Shown: positions 23,390 through 31,642, counted from the stretch's first letter. The stretch: DNA of 64,000 nt from Halobacillus_B rhizosphaerae (GCF_046719735.1 NZ_JAUTWQ010000010.1:124001-188000); one strand, 5' to 3'. Program-made: numbers and translations. Notes: a model not told the origin generated them from the sequence alone.

Positions 23390-24418
23390 TTAAAGGGAAA
23401 TTCCCCTTATTAACGCGTTGGCAGCACCTTCATCAGTAATCAGGACATTACTTTGTCCCGGCTGAAAATAAGATGCAATAGCTTGAGCTTTAGAGCGGCC
23501 ACCTGCTACGGCAATTACCTGCTGAGTATACTTTAAATCTTCCAGTTGAAGACCCACCGTTCGAACCTTATGAACGATTTCACCTTCCATATTGAAATAA
23601 TATCCAAAGGCTTCCCCTACAGCTTTGCTTTCCTTTATCTTTGCCAGCTGATCAGCAGGAGTTTTCCTTCGCTCTGCCATTGTAATAGCATCCCCTACGC
23701 CGTGAATCACAATCTCTGCATTTCTAATAATGTCTAATACTTCTCTAATCGCAGGTTCTTCTATAATGGTTTGATAGGATTCTTCACTTAAAGGATCAGG
23801 AACATACAAAAGCCGGTAATCTCCTCTTGCTTTTTTGGCCATCTCTGCACAAATTGTATTGGCCTGGTTTTCTACTCGTTCACCAAGCCCTCCTCGTGCA
23901 GGGACGAAAAGACAATTTTCTGCTTCTTGCAGCGGGGGCATCATTTCAGCGACCGCAGCCATCGTGCTGCCACCAGTAATGGCTACTGCCTGCCCCGGTT
24001 CAATTTGCTTTTTTAAGTATTGAACGCAAGCTTTTCCCATTTCTTGTTTAACCCAATGCAGCTCATCACTGTCCCCGGGCACTACAATAACGTAGTCTAG
24101 GTTTAATTTATCCTTTAATTGCTGCTCTAAAACCTTTATCCCTGTTATCTCTTTAATAAACTCCGCCAACTGCTCCAGAATGCTTTGTCCTTCATAAGTT
24201 AAATGCATCCCTTTGGAAGTAATAGCAACAGCACCTTGGTTACTAAGAAAGTCCACTTCACTGCGGACCGTCCGCTCTGCCAAGTCGAGATTTTCAGACA
24301 GGGTTCTGCGTCCCACAGGCTGCATGAGCTGAATATAGTACAGCATTTGATATCTTCGCTGCATAATTTCCAGCACCTCAGGAAATAATTTTGTTTGTAG
24401 ATCAATTAAAGCTCTCAT
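23390..24418 (-). CDS. cggR: Central glycolytic genes regulator CggR
   Basis: 342 aa SorC/DeoR-type repressor. The N-terminal winged helix (about 1-85; PVGRRTLSENLDLAERTVRSEVDFL) is followed by a sugar-phosphate sensing domain with TGGSTMAAVAE and VAGGRSKAQAI. In B. subtilis, CggR blocks elongation at an operator after the promoter and is released by fructose 1,6-bisphosphate. The start is ATG 24418 behind AAGGAG; 13 further upstream in-frame residues would run into the operator region and are not SorC-like. First gene of the glycolytic operon, 37 bases before gapA. Confidence 0.95.
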   Translation of the reverse strand: MRALIDLQTKLFPEVLEIMQRRYQMLYYIQLMQPVGRRTLSENLDLAERTVRSEVDFLSNQGAVAITSKGMHLTYEGQSILEQLAEFIKEITGIKVLEQQLKDKLNLDYVIVVPGDSDELHWVKQEMGKACVQYLKKQIEPGQAVAITGGSTMAAVAEMMPPLQEAENCLFVPARGGLGERVENQANTICAEMAKKARGDYRLLYVPDPLSEESYQTIIEEPAIREVLDIIRNAEIVIHGVGDAITMAERRKTPADQLAKIKESKAVGEAFGYYFNMEGEIVHKVRTVGLQLEDLKYTQQVIAVAGGRSKAQAIASYFQPGQSNVLITDEGAANALIRGISL

Positions 24419-24451
24419 GGAAAAGCTCCTTCTATAAGAAATCCTTATACT

Positions 24452-24487
24452 GGGCAAATAATGTCCCGGTCAGTCATATAATGTCCC
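24452..24487 (-). promoter_or_regulatory. CggR operator
   Basis: Two direct repeats on the minus strand, each beginning GGGACATTAT (first copy from 24487, second from 24467). They match the B. subtilis CggR site, built on CGGGAC and TGTC elements. The site lies in the cggR leader, 34-69 bases before the start codon, as expected for a roadblock repressor. Confidence 0.85.
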
Positions 24488-24520
24488 ACTCGGAGCAAAA
24501 AAATATCCTTTTCACCATTA

Positions 24521-24549
24521 ATATTAACAGTGTGAATTAAGGTGCGCAA
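24521..24549 (-). promoter_or_regulatory. Candidate cggR operon promoter
   Basis: -35 TTGCGC (24549-24544), 17-base spacer, -10 TAATAT (24526-24521). The match is moderate, but it lies just upstream of the CggR operator, as in B. subtilis. Confidence 0.45.
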
Positions 24550-24568
24550 GTCAAACGATGACGGCAAA

Positions 24569-24802
24569 TTATTGTAAACGTTCTCTTAGTGAAGACAAAT
24601 TGATCGAGCGGTAATCCAGTTCTTCCCCGTTAATAATGACCACCGGAATCTCCAGCATATATCGCTGAAGTAACTCCTCATTCTTCTCAATATCGATCTC
24701 CGTAACCTCTATTTCTGTTTCCCATGCTGCCATTTCGATTATCGTCCTCATTTCTTCACACAAATGACAGCCCTTCCTCATAAGCAGCTGAATGTGATTC
24801 AT
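24569..24802 (-). CDS. Glutaredoxin-like thiol-disulfide protein
   Basis: 77 aa thioredoxin-fold mini-protein. The redox motif CxxC is Cys12-His-Leu-Cys15 (RKGCHLCEEM) after one beta strand, and the cis-Pro is in LEIPVVIING. This is the glutaredoxin/DUF836-like group. The partner is unknown; in a bacillithiol-using organism (bshB2 is in this window) a small glutaredoxin-like protein could act as a bacilliredoxin, but the CxxC differs from the CGC of known bacilliredoxins. It overlaps rpoN by 4 bases (ATGA). Confidence 0.8.
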   Translation of the reverse strand: MNHIQLLMRKGCHLCEEMRTIIEMAAWETEIEVTEIDIEKNEELLQRYMLEIPVVIINGEELDYRSINLSSLRERLQ

Positions 24803-26076
24803 AATCCCGCTCCTTTTAACTTTTTCCTTACCCTTGAAGCTGGAATCCCCATGCTTTCTCTATATTTAGAAATCGTCCTTCGCGCACACAAAACCCCGTA
24901 ATTGCTCTGCAAATCCTTAGAAATCTGCTCATCTGAATATGGTTTCTCCGCCTCTTCTTTACCTACCCATTCCTTTATAAAATGCTTCACTACGCTAGAG
25001 GAAATGTGTTGACCGTTGTTCATGGGAACACTGCTTGAAAATAGGAACGCCAGGGATAGGACGCCATTTTCCGTTTGAATATATTTGTTGGCAATCGTTC
25101 TGCTGATGGTAGAAACATGAACGTTCAGTTCATCTGCTACATCTTGCTGGCGAAGCGGTTTAAGCATAAACAATCCATTTGTAAAATACGCCTCCTGATA
25201 ATCCAGCAGCCATTTAAGGATATCTGTAAATGTAGAGGATCTGTAGGTAACCAGCTTCTGCAGCTGAATCGCTTCTTTATGCTTTTGTTCAATATAGACA
25301 GCGGCTTCCTCATCAGCAGAATCAAACGCTGCCGCATTCACCCTGACCTGCGGAAAACACCAGGAATTTAAGGAAAACTCCACTTTCCCTTGTACTACAT
25401 AGATAAACGCTTCTGGAACGATCTTCTGGTTTCCTTCTGAGATCAAACCCCTGCCAGGATGTATGGAACAGTCTTTCATCTGATCCAGAGCTTCATACAA
25501 CTCATCTATTGTGCAGCCCAGGCTTGCCTGGATACGGTCAAAATCAATATTTTTCAAGTCGAAAAAATAGTCTTTAACAATCTGAACAGCTAGATGAGCA
25601 TTCTTTTTCCTCTGCAATTGGAGAATAAAACACTCTTGAATTCCCCTTGCTCCTATACCTACTGGCTCCAGTTGATGAAGAAGACCGCAGGCAGATTCGA
25701 AAACTTCCCTGTTTCCATATCCAAGCTTGTCCCATTCTTCACCACTAATAGTAAGATACCCTTCATCATTTATATAATCAATTAAGTGGATGCCGGCAGC
25801 TTCCAGCTCTGCACTAGCTCCAAGCTCTTTCATTTGAAGTTTGAGCTTCTCTCGGCCATTCACCGCGTATGCCGTCTCTCTTAGTTCGTACCCATTAGAC
25901 TGCATAGGAAGGTCTTGCGAAGAATCTAAAGGCTCTAATAAAGGATTGTCTAATACTTCTTTTTGAATATATTCACGGAGCTCAATTCCAGGCAATTGTA
26001 ATAGATGGACGCCCAGCTGCAGCTGCTTACTCAACTTCATCTGGACCGACTGCTCTTGGTGTAGTTGCTGCTTCAA
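24799..26076 (-). CDS. rpoN: RNA polymerase sigma-54 factor
   Basis: 425 aa (called SigL in B. subtilis). The Gln/Leu-rich activator-interacting region I is at about residues 8-50 (QMKLSKQLQLGVHLLQLP), the core-binding region at about 90-250, a helix-turn-helix around 300-330 (RQQDVADELNVHVSTISRTI), and the RpoN box ARRTISKYRESMGI near 395-408. Sigma-54 needs an AAA+ enhancer-binding activator; none is encoded here. The glutaredoxin-like gene downstream is translationally coupled. No sigma-54 promoter (GG-N10-GC) was noticed in the window. Confidence 0.96.
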   Translation of the reverse strand: MKQQLHQEQSVQMKLSKQLQLGVHLLQLPGIELREYIQKEVLDNPLLEPLDSSQDLPMQSNGYELRETAYAVNGREKLKLQMKELGASAELEAAGIHLIDYINDEGYLTISGEEWDKLGYGNREVFESACGLLHQLEPVGIGARGIQECFILQLQRKKNAHLAVQIVKDYFFDLKNIDFDRIQASLGCTIDELYEALDQMKDCSIHPGRGLISEGNQKIVPEAFIYVVQGKVEFSLNSWCFPQVRVNAAAFDSADEEAAVYIEQKHKEAIQLQKLVTYRSSTFTDILKWLLDYQEAYFTNGLFMLKPLRQQDVADELNVHVSTISRTIANKYIQTENGVLSLAFLFSSSVPMNNGQHISSSVVKHFIKEWVGKEEAEKPYSDEQISKDLQSNYGVLCARRTISKYRESMGIPASRVRKKLKGAGL

Positions 26077-26135
26077 TTGGCACGCCTCCCTGAGCTATTA
26101 TACCACGAGTGACAACGCTTTCTTAAGCAAAAATA

Positions 26136-26167
26136 AAAGAAGGACACACTCAGGAAGCGTGTCCTTT
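26136..26167 (-). terminator. Terminator after the 74-aa hypothetical gene
   Basis: On the minus strand AAGGACAC pairs with GTGTCCTT, followed by CTTTTATTTTT. It overlaps the last codons of the gene. Confidence 0.75.
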
Positions 26168-26374
26168 ATTATCATAAAAACCATGGTCAATTTTTAATTT
26201 ACGTTTTTCCAAGAAAAGTGATAATTCTTCGCCCGCATACTGCTCAGGGGCACGCTGTAATAGCTCGTAGTTAAAAGATAACTTTTGCTGTTCTTGCATA
26301 TCAAACACATGTATTCGTCGATCTTCCGAAACTCTTTCAGTAGACAACATTTTATAGCGGATAATGTTGGTCAT
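26150..26374 (-). CDS. Hypothetical 74-aa protein
   Basis: Small soluble, charged protein (MTNIIRYKMLSTERVSEDRR...). No signal peptide, membrane segment or recognised motif. GAGG lies 7 bases before ATG 26374, and a terminator closes the gene, so it looks like a real single-gene unit. It lies between rpoN and tRNA-Arg. Function unknown. Confidence 0.65.
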   Translation of the reverse strand: MTNIIRYKMLSTERVSEDRRIHVFDMQEQQKLSFNYELLQRAPEQYAGEELSLFLEKRKLKIDHGFYDNKGHAS

Positions 26375-26697
26375 AATAACCTCATTTCTTTATCCTAAAG
26401 CAGAAACAATACTTTCATCTCTAATCTGTTTACTTATCATAACACAATTCAGCCCTTTAAGAAACTACATTAACATAACTTTCCCAAACATTTGTTTGTA
26501 ATAGTTTTGTAGTCTTTGTGTCATAAACTTAATTCAAATCCAAAGGGGCACTGCGCTTCCTTGCTTCTATAAATTGTTATTCAAATATACTCTAAATTTA
26601 AATTCGAGCATTCCTTACATCTTATTAAACAAAAAAACTCCTAAAAGGTATCTCATATACCATTTAGGAGCTTTGATTAAGATGTTCACTTACTTAG
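26375..26697. other. Intergenic region before the 74-aa gene
   Basis: AT-rich. Apart from the tRNA terminator at 26631-26671 and a possible -10 (TATGAT on the minus strand near 26435) without a good -35, I see nothing in it. Confidence 0.5.
26631..26671 (-). terminator. Terminator after tRNA-Arg
   Basis: On the minus strand a long hairpin (outer arms CTCCTAAA and TTTAGGAG, inner GGTAT and ATACC) is followed by seven T residues. Confidence 0.85.
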
Positions 26698-26773
26698 CGC
26701 GCCCGAGAGGATTCGAACCTCCGACTGACGTAGAACCGGAATCTACCGCTCTATCCAGCTGAGCTACGGGCGC
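26698..26773 (-). tRNA. tRNA-Arg (anticodon CCG)
   Basis: 76 nt. Acceptor stem GCGCCCG/CGGGCGC, D arm GCTC...GAGC, anticodon stem GTAGA/TCTAC around loop TTCCGGT (anticodon CCG, reads CGG), and T loop TTCGAAT. The discriminator base is G. The CCA end is not encoded (CTA follows), so CCA-adding enzyme is needed. It has its own promoter and terminator and is not in an rRNA or tRNA cluster. Confidence 0.97.
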
Positions 26774-26792
26774 AAAATGACATGCAAGAATT

Positions 26793-26821
26793 ATTATACG
26801 AAGAACTAAGGAATTACGCAA
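26793..26821 (-). promoter_or_regulatory. tRNA-Arg promoter, sigma-A type
   Basis: -35 TTGCGT (26821-26816), 17-base spacer, consensus -10 TATAAT (26798-26793) on the minus strand, 20 bases before the tRNA. Confidence 0.75.
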
Positions 26822-27041
26822 GCCCTTAGAGAAAGAAAGTTTAATATTTTTATTTTATCCCAAGTCTTTGGACGATAGGGAAGAGCAACAAAAAATTATC
26901 ACACTTTCAATTTCACAGAAAGTATCCCAGAAAAAATGTCGTATTTCCTCAATAAATGATGAATTTAACCTCCTATGTTTATCCAAAAATTATTAGGGAA
27001 AGATGGTATAAGGTAAAGTGAGAAAAAGGACAGACATTTTG

Positions 27042-27060
27042 TTTGACCTTTATTGACCTT
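27042..27060 (+). promoter_or_regulatory. CtsR operator of clpP
   Basis: Read on the minus strand, AGGTCAATAAAGGTCAAA: two AGGTCAA heptads three bases apart, the CtsR consensus arrangement. It covers the -35 box of the clpP promoter, so CtsR should block transcription until heat or protein stress removes it. Confidence 0.85.
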
Positions 27061-27071
27061 AAATGTATGAT
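27043..27071 (+). promoter_or_regulatory. clpP promoter, sigma-A type
   Basis: -35 TTGACC (27043-27048), 17-base spacer, -10 TATGAT (27066-27071), embedded in the CtsR box. Confidence 0.8.
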
Positions 27072-27116
27072 AAACATATTCCATCATAATTAAGTGATGA
27101 AAAGGAGGAAATTACA

Positions 27117-27704
27117 TTGAATTTAGTTCCTACAGTAATAGAACAAACAAACCGCGGAGAACGTGCCTATGACATTTATTCCCGCTTATTAAAAGACCGT
27201 ATCATTATGCTTGGCAGTGCGATCGATGACAATGTTTCGAACTCCATTGTGGCGCAGCTTCTTTTCCTTGCAGCGGATGATCCGGACAAAGACATCTCCC
27301 TTTACATTAACTCTCCGGGCGGATCTATCACTGCCGGAATGGCTATTTTTGACACGATGCAGTTTATTAAACCTAACGTTTCTACAATCTGCACAGGTAT
27401 GGCTGCTTCAATGGGAGCTTTCCTGCTTAATGCCGGTGAAAAAGGCAAACGTTATGCCCTTCCAAATAGTGAAGTCATGATCCACCAGCCTCTTGGAGGA
27501 ACTCAAGGTCAGGCATCTGATATTGAAATCCATGCAAAGCGTATCATTAAAATGCGAGAGAAATTAAATCAGATTCTATCTGAGCGTACCGGTCAGCCTA
27601 TTGAGGTTATTGAACGTGATACAGACCGCGATAACTTCATGTCTGCTCACGATGCTGTAGAGTATGGCTTGATTGATAAGGTTATGGAGAAAACAGGAGA
27701 ATAA
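27117..27704 (+). CDS. clpP: ATP-dependent Clp protease proteolytic subunit
   Basis: 195 aa serine protease that forms the tetradecameric chamber used by ClpX and ClpC. Catalytic triad: Ser98 (GMAASMGAF), His123 (MIHQPLGG), Asp172 (DRDNFM). The start is TTG 27117, set 7 bases after AAAGGAGG and giving the conserved MNLVPTVIEQT N-terminus. It is monocistronic, with a CtsR-controlled promoter and its own terminator. It should degrade proteins carrying the tmRNA tag encoded at 4483-4845. Confidence 0.98.
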   Translation: MNLVPTVIEQTNRGERAYDIYSRLLKDRIIMLGSAIDDNVSNSIVAQLLFLAADDPDKDISLYINSPGGSITAGMAIFDTMQFIKPNVSTICTGMAASMGAFLLNAGEKGKRYALPNSEVMIHQPLGGTQGQASDIEIHAKRIIKMREKLNQILSERTGQPIEVIERDTDRDNFMSAHDAVEYGLIDKVMEKTGE

Positions 27705-27713
27705 TAGCTGTAA

Positions 27714-27747
27714 CAAAAACGCTGCGATTTGATCGCAGCGTTTTTTT
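27714..27747 (+). terminator. Terminator after clpP
   Basis: ACGCTGCGAT pairs with ATCGCAGCGT around a short loop, with flanking A and T runs. Confidence 0.9.
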
Positions 27748-27808
27748 ATTGAGAAACTATGGTATCGTTCTCTTATTTCTTATGTTCATTTTTTCACATA
27801 AAGATCAA

Positions 27809-28063
27809 TTATTTTTCCTTAATAAAGTCGGTGAGTTCTTCCATCGCGGTTTCTTCATCGGTCCCATCTGCAATGATCATTATCTCTTCGCCATGACCCA
27901 CAGCCAGGCTCATTAAGCCCATAATACTCTTAGCGTTAATTCGTTTCTTATCCTTCTCAATAAAGATATCTGCTACAAAGCGATTTGCTTGTTGAACAAA
28001 TTGAGCTGCTGGTCTTGCTTGCAGTCCTGTTTCAAGCTCCACTTCCAACGATCGTTCAATCAC
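27809..28063 (-). CDS. crh: Catabolite repression HPr-like protein Crh
   Basis: 84 aa HPr paralogue. Residue 15 is Gln (GLQARPAA) where HPr has the phosphorylated His, so it cannot carry sugar-transport phosphate; Ser46 (NAKSIMGLMSLA) remains as the HprK site. In B. subtilis, Crh-Ser46~P is a corepressor for CcpA, and unphosphorylated Crh inhibits methylglyoxal synthase. The start is GTG 28063 behind GAGAGGAG. It lies downstream of whiA, as in B. subtilis, with a weak hairpin between them. Confidence 0.96.
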   Translation of the reverse strand: MIERSLEVELETGLQARPAAQFVQQANRFVADIFIEKDKKRINAKSIMGLMSLAVGHGEEIMIIADGTDEETAMEELTDFIKEK

Positions 28064-28127
28064 TAATTATTCTCCTCTCTCCAACTGAAATACTCTCTTT
28101 CAATAACGTACTCTTAGTTAAATATGG

Positions 28128-28156
28128 AAAAACGCCCTCATTTTTGAAAGCGTTTT
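28128..28156 (-). terminator. Weak hairpin between whiA and crh
   Basis: On the minus strand AAAACGC pairs with GCGTTTT with a 14-base loop and a short T run. Probably an inefficient terminator that lowers crh expression relative to the upstream genes. Confidence 0.4.
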
Positions 28157-28196
28157 ATATTTGTCATCATTATAGCATGAATCTCAAAAGAATACA

Positions 28197-29153
28197 TTAA
28201 TTTTGAGAGTTTTCGGTCACTTCACCTTTACGGACTTTGTCTGCAAATTCATCAATCTTCCGGAGCCTGTGGTTAATCCCGGATTTACTTATAGTGCCTC
28301 CGGAAACATATTCTCCTAATTCTTTCAAAGAAACATCCTGGTGTTGGAGACGAAGAGATGCAATTTCCTGCAGCTTACCCGGAAGTGCTTCCAAACCAAC
28401 CGTACGTTTAATAAATTTAATATTCTCCACTTGTCTAAATGCCGCGCCAATCGTTTTATTTAAGTTCGCTGTTTCACAATTTACTAAGCGATTCACTGAA
28501 TTCCGCATATCGCGTACGATGCGCACATCTTCAAACTTAAACAAAGCCTGATGAGCACCAATGTTACTGATCAACTCAGTAATCTTATCCGCTTCTTTTA
28601 AATAAGTAATGAAGCCTTTCTTTCTTTCAAGTGTGCGAGCATGCAGTCCAAAGCTGTTCATTAACTCACATAATGCCTGATTATGCTCTGGGTCAGAAGA
28701 ATAGATTTCCAAATGATAAGAAGATGTTTCCGGATTATTGACTGAGCCTCCTGCAAGGAAAGCTCCACGCAAGTAAGCTCGTTTACAGCAAGTATCCTGT
28801 AAGTATTTAGCAGGAATCTGCGGGTTTATCGATAAAGGACCTATCAGTATTTCTAAATCCTTCAATACTTTGTCCGCATTTTCCGTCATACGGACTATAT
28901 ACACATTGTTTTTCTTCAGCCGCATTTTTTTTCGTACCAGCAGTTCCACTGGATACAGATACAGCTTTTTAATCAGCATATAAATGCGCCTTGCTATGGC
29001 AGCATTTTCTGTTTGAATATCTAAGAAATACTCTCGATTAGACATAGAAAATGTACCATTCATACGAACAAGAGCAGCAAGCTCCGATTCAAGACAGCAT
29101 TCATCTGCCTCAACATTCGTTAATTCTTTTTTTATTTCTGAAGCAAAAGACAT
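28197..29153 (-). CDS. whiA: DNA-binding protein WhiA
   Basis: 318 aa. The N-terminal two thirds resemble a degenerate LAGLIDADG homing endonuclease fold (CCKRAYLRGAFLAGGSVNNPE at about 125-145 is the family signature); the C-terminal third is a helix-turn-helix (LKELGEYVSGGTISKSGINHRLRKI). It regulates sporulation in Streptomyces and affects cell division and nucleoid segregation in B. subtilis. AGGAGGTG precedes ATG 29153. Fourth gene of nudix-rapZ-yvcK-whiA. Confidence 0.97.
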   Translation of the reverse strand: MSFASEIKKELTNVEADECCLESELAALVRMNGTFSMSNREYFLDIQTENAAIARRIYMLIKKLYLYPVELLVRKKMRLKKNNVYIVRMTENADKVLKDLEILIGPLSINPQIPAKYLQDTCCKRAYLRGAFLAGGSVNNPETSSYHLEIYSSDPEHNQALCELMNSFGLHARTLERKKGFITYLKEADKITELISNIGAHQALFKFEDVRIVRDMRNSVNRLVNCETANLNKTIGAAFRQVENIKFIKRTVGLEALPGKLQEIASLRLQHQDVSLKELGEYVSGGTISKSGINHRLRKIDEFADKVRKGEVTENSQN

Positions 29154-29187
29154 ACTAGTACACCTCCTCTAAAACACAAACGACAGA

Positions 29188-30141
29188 CTAGAGCATCGAA
29201 TAAATTAATTGGGCGAGTTTCGTCGTATCATGCCGTAACATGGATTGACTTTGGTCAATAATATCTTCTTCTACAACCTTCAGTCCCATATTTTTAATAC
29301 GGTCAATATCGTAGACAACCGGCTCTGCATTTTCCTCTGCATAAACCTTTCTCACACGTTTCGCTATGGGAACGTTATGGACAATTATAGAATGGATACA
29401 ATCTTCTCCAATATGGTCAAATAGGGCCTGCACGTGATCGGCAGCTGTATAGCCGGATGTTTCGCCTTCCTGAGTCATAACATTACAAACGTATGTTACT
29501 TTGGCTTTCGTTTCACGTAAAGCTTGCCCTATTTCTGGAATAATAATATTGGGAAGGATACTTGTATATAGACTGCCTGGAGCAATCACGATCAAATCTG
29601 CTGCTTTAATCGCTTCGATTGCTTCCGGCAGCGGTTTAACAGGAAGCGGACTTAAATAAACCCGCTTAATTCTTTTATTTTGCTGAGGAATGGTCGACTC
29701 TCCGGTAACCACTGTTCCGTCGTCCATTTCGGCATGAAGATTCATCGAATGATTAGCGATCGGATAAATACTGCCCTTAACGTTTAAAACCCGGCTGATT
29801 TCTTTAATTCCATGATAAAAATCTCCTGTCATAGAAGCCATGGCTGCCAACAAGAGATTCCCCATAGAATGACCTGATAATCCGTTGCCGTTTTTAAAGC
29901 GGTGCTGAAACAAATCAAGGAGCATTGGTTCTGCTTCTGATAAGGCAGCGACCACATTACGAATGTCTCCGGGTGCCGGAATTTCCATTTCTTTACGTAA
30001 ACGACCAGAGCTCCCTCCATCGTCAGCAACAGTCACGATCGCCGACAAGTGAATGGGAAAATATTTCAAACCGCGGAGAAGTACGGGCATACCCGTTCCT
30101 CCCCCGATAACGACAACACGAGGTTCGGTTGTATTGGTCAT
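29188..30141 (-). CDS. yvcK: Gluconeogenesis factor YvcK (CofD-like)
   Basis: 317 aa, CofD/YvcK family. The N-terminal VVIGGGTGMPVLLRGLK binds a nucleotide sugar (UDP-GlcNAc in B. subtilis); VADDGGSSGRLR and GHSMGNLLLAA are further family signatures. It is required for growth on gluconeogenic carbon sources and for cell shape, and localises in a helix-like pattern in B. subtilis. Only three bases separate it from rapZ. Confidence 0.96.
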   Translation of the reverse strand: MTNTTEPRVVVIGGGTGMPVLLRGLKYFPIHLSAIVTVADDGGSSGRLRKEMEIPAPGDIRNVVAALSEAEPMLLDLFQHRFKNGNGLSGHSMGNLLLAAMASMTGDFYHGIKEISRVLNVKGSIYPIANHSMNLHAEMDDGTVVTGESTIPQQNKRIKRVYLSPLPVKPLPEAIEAIKAADLIVIAPGSLYTSILPNIIIPEIGQALRETKAKVTYVCNVMTQEGETSGYTAADHVQALFDHIGEDCIHSIIVHNVPIAKRVRKVYAEENAEPVVYDIDRIKNMGLKVVEEDIIDQSQSMLRHDTTKLAQLIYSML

Positions 30142-30144
30142 GAA

Positions 30145-31029
30145 TTATAAACCCTTTCTTTTTTCAATATCTCGGTGAGTGACATGCGTTAAAAAATCAC
30201 TCGAGAAATATTCACTTAAGTACTCCGCAATGGCAACAGAGCGGTGCTGTCCGCCGGTACAGCCAATAGCTACAACGAGCTGGCTTTTGCCTTCCCGCTT
30301 ATACTGGGGAAGCATAAATTGCAGGAGATCTTTCAGTTTCACCAGGAATTTCTGAGTTTCAGACCATTTAAATACGTAAGAGGCGACCTCTTCATTAAGC
30401 CCTGTCATCGGCCTCATATGATCAATATAATGAGGGTTAGGCAGGAATCGCACATCAAACATTAAGTCCGCATCGATCGGAACCCCATACTTAAAACCAA
30501 AGGAAACCATTTGAACTGTAAATACCTGCTGTTCCTGCTCCCGGTATTTCTCGAGAATCATTTCTCGAAGTTCCTTTGGTTTTAGACTAGTCGTATTGAT
30601 GAGTGTTTGTGCGCGTCCTTTTAATTCATCAAGCATATTTCTTTCTCTTCCAATTCCTTCAAGCGGCAAGCCTTCTTTAGCTAAAGGATGAGACCGTCTT
30701 GTTTCTTTATAACGGGAGACAAGGGTCTGATCATCTGCATCCAAAAAGAGAATGTGTTCTTGCAGCCATTCCTCCTGACCGAGCCTGTCCAGGGCATCAA
30801 ACAAAGAATCAAAGAACTCACGCCCGCGCAAATCCATAACTAGGGCAACATTTTGAATATTGTTAGTTGAATCCTTCATAAGTTCAAGGAATTTCGGCAG
30901 TAAAGCAGGCGGCAGATTATCCACACAGAAGAAGCCTAAATCTTCAAAGCTCTGCACGGCCACCGTTTTACCCGCTCCGGACATACCCGTAATAATGACA
31001 AGCTGTGTATTTTTCGATTGTTTGGCCAT
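30145..31029 (-). CDS. rapZ: RNase adapter protein RapZ / YvcJ nucleotide-binding protein
   Basis: 294 aa P-loop ATP/GTPase. Walker A is GMSGAGKT (about 15-22), with the Walker B region VMDLRG. The C-terminal domain carries GCTGGQHRSVAIAE, the signature that binds glucosamine 6-phosphate in E. coli RapZ. In B. subtilis, YvcJ hydrolyses GTP and affects competence; an sRNA adapter role is shown only in enterobacteria. Between the nudix gene and yvcK in a conserved operon. Confidence 0.95.
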   Translation of the reverse strand: MAKQSKNTQLVIITGMSGAGKTVAVQSFEDLGFFCVDNLPPALLPKFLELMKDSTNNIQNVALVMDLRGREFFDSLFDALDRLGQEEWLQEHILFLDADDQTLVSRYKETRRSHPLAKEGLPLEGIGRERNMLDELKGRAQTLINTTSLKPKELREMILEKYREQEQQVFTVQMVSFGFKYGVPIDADLMFDVRFLPNPHYIDHMRPMTGLNEEVASYVFKWSETQKFLVKLKDLLQFMLPQYKREGKSQLVVAIGCTGGQHRSVAIAEYLSEYFSSDFLTHVTHRDIEKRKGL

Positions 31030-31044
31030 GGCTATCGCTCCTTG

Positions 31045-31512
31045 TTATTCAGGTCGGGATGGATCTAAGTCCTGATCAATCAGTTTAAAATCAGTGGTAT
31101 AGACGAAGGTTCCATATATTTGTTCATCACTTTCAAGGATGTGCTTAAAAATAAACCGGTCTCCTTCTGCCATTGGTTTGTTCAGCACTTCATCAACAGG
31201 GACCCACTCCAGCTGGCCCTCTTCGCTCACTTCTAGAAGATCTCCTGTATAGTCAGTACTATAGAAGGTAAACATCATCCATTCCTGCTTTGTCACCTGC
31301 TCATCACGCATGACAAAAGTAAAAGAACCTCGCAGTTCAGGATTGTCCACGGTCAGCCCCGTTTCTTCTCTGAACTCTCTAACGGCAGAATCCTTAATAT
31401 TCTCTCCAGCTTCCATTTTACCGCCAGGGGCTACATACCACCCACGGCTTGGCTTTTTTAACATTAAGACATGATTATTTATTCGTAAAATACAATTGGA
31501 TACACGTTGCAT
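31045..31512 (-). CDS. NUDIX hydrolase (YvcI type)
   Basis: 155 aa. The Nudix box runs from GGKMEAGE to REFREETGL (about 30-53) with all consensus Gly and Glu residues, so it should bind Mg2+ and hydrolyse a nucleoside diphosphate-linked compound; the 8-oxo-dGTP diphosphatase-like subgroup is closest. ATG 31512 was preferred because GAGG is 8 bases upstream; a GTG nine bases earlier is part of that site. First gene of the yvcI-rapZ-yvcK-whiA unit. The true substrate is unknown. Confidence 0.88.
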   Translation of the reverse strand: MQRVSNCILRINNHVLMLKKPSRGWYVAPGGKMEAGENIKDSAVREFREETGLTVDNPELRGSFTFVMRDEQVTKQEWMMFTFYSTDYTGDLLEVSEEGQLEWVPVDEVLNKPMAEGDRFIFKHILESDEQIYGTFVYTTDFKLIDQDLDPSRPE

Positions 31513-31611
31513 GTTCGTCACCTCATTTTCTCTCTAGAGGGCATCTTTAACCATTATACAATGAATATTCATATCCCTACAATATTATGATTACTTATTC
31601 AAAAAATGAAC

Positions 31612-31642
31612 AAAAAAATGCACAGGTGAAATCACCTGTGCC
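31612..31642 (-). terminator. Terminator after trxB
   Basis: On the minus strand GCACAGGTG pairs with CACCTGTGC around a 4-base loop and is followed by ATTTTTTTG. It lies 103 bases beyond the trxB stop and separates trxB from the nudix operon. Confidence 0.85.

Larger units (their letters stand above)
26774..27116. other. Divergent intergenic region, tRNA-Arg and clpP
   Basis: Holds the tRNA promoter at its left end and the clpP promoter with a CtsR box at its right end. The AT-rich middle (about 26822-27040) shows no ORF or structure that I can support. Confidence 0.6.

Noticed and set aside
26574..26762. Plus-strand reading frame containing ARPRGFEPPTDVEP
   Set aside because: Antisense of tRNA-Arg; a frequent misannotation caused by the T arm sequence.
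28141..28157. cre-like sequence TTGAAAGCGTTTTAT upstream of crh
   Set aside because: It lacks the conserved C near the 3' end of the cre consensus and is part of the whiA-crh hairpin.
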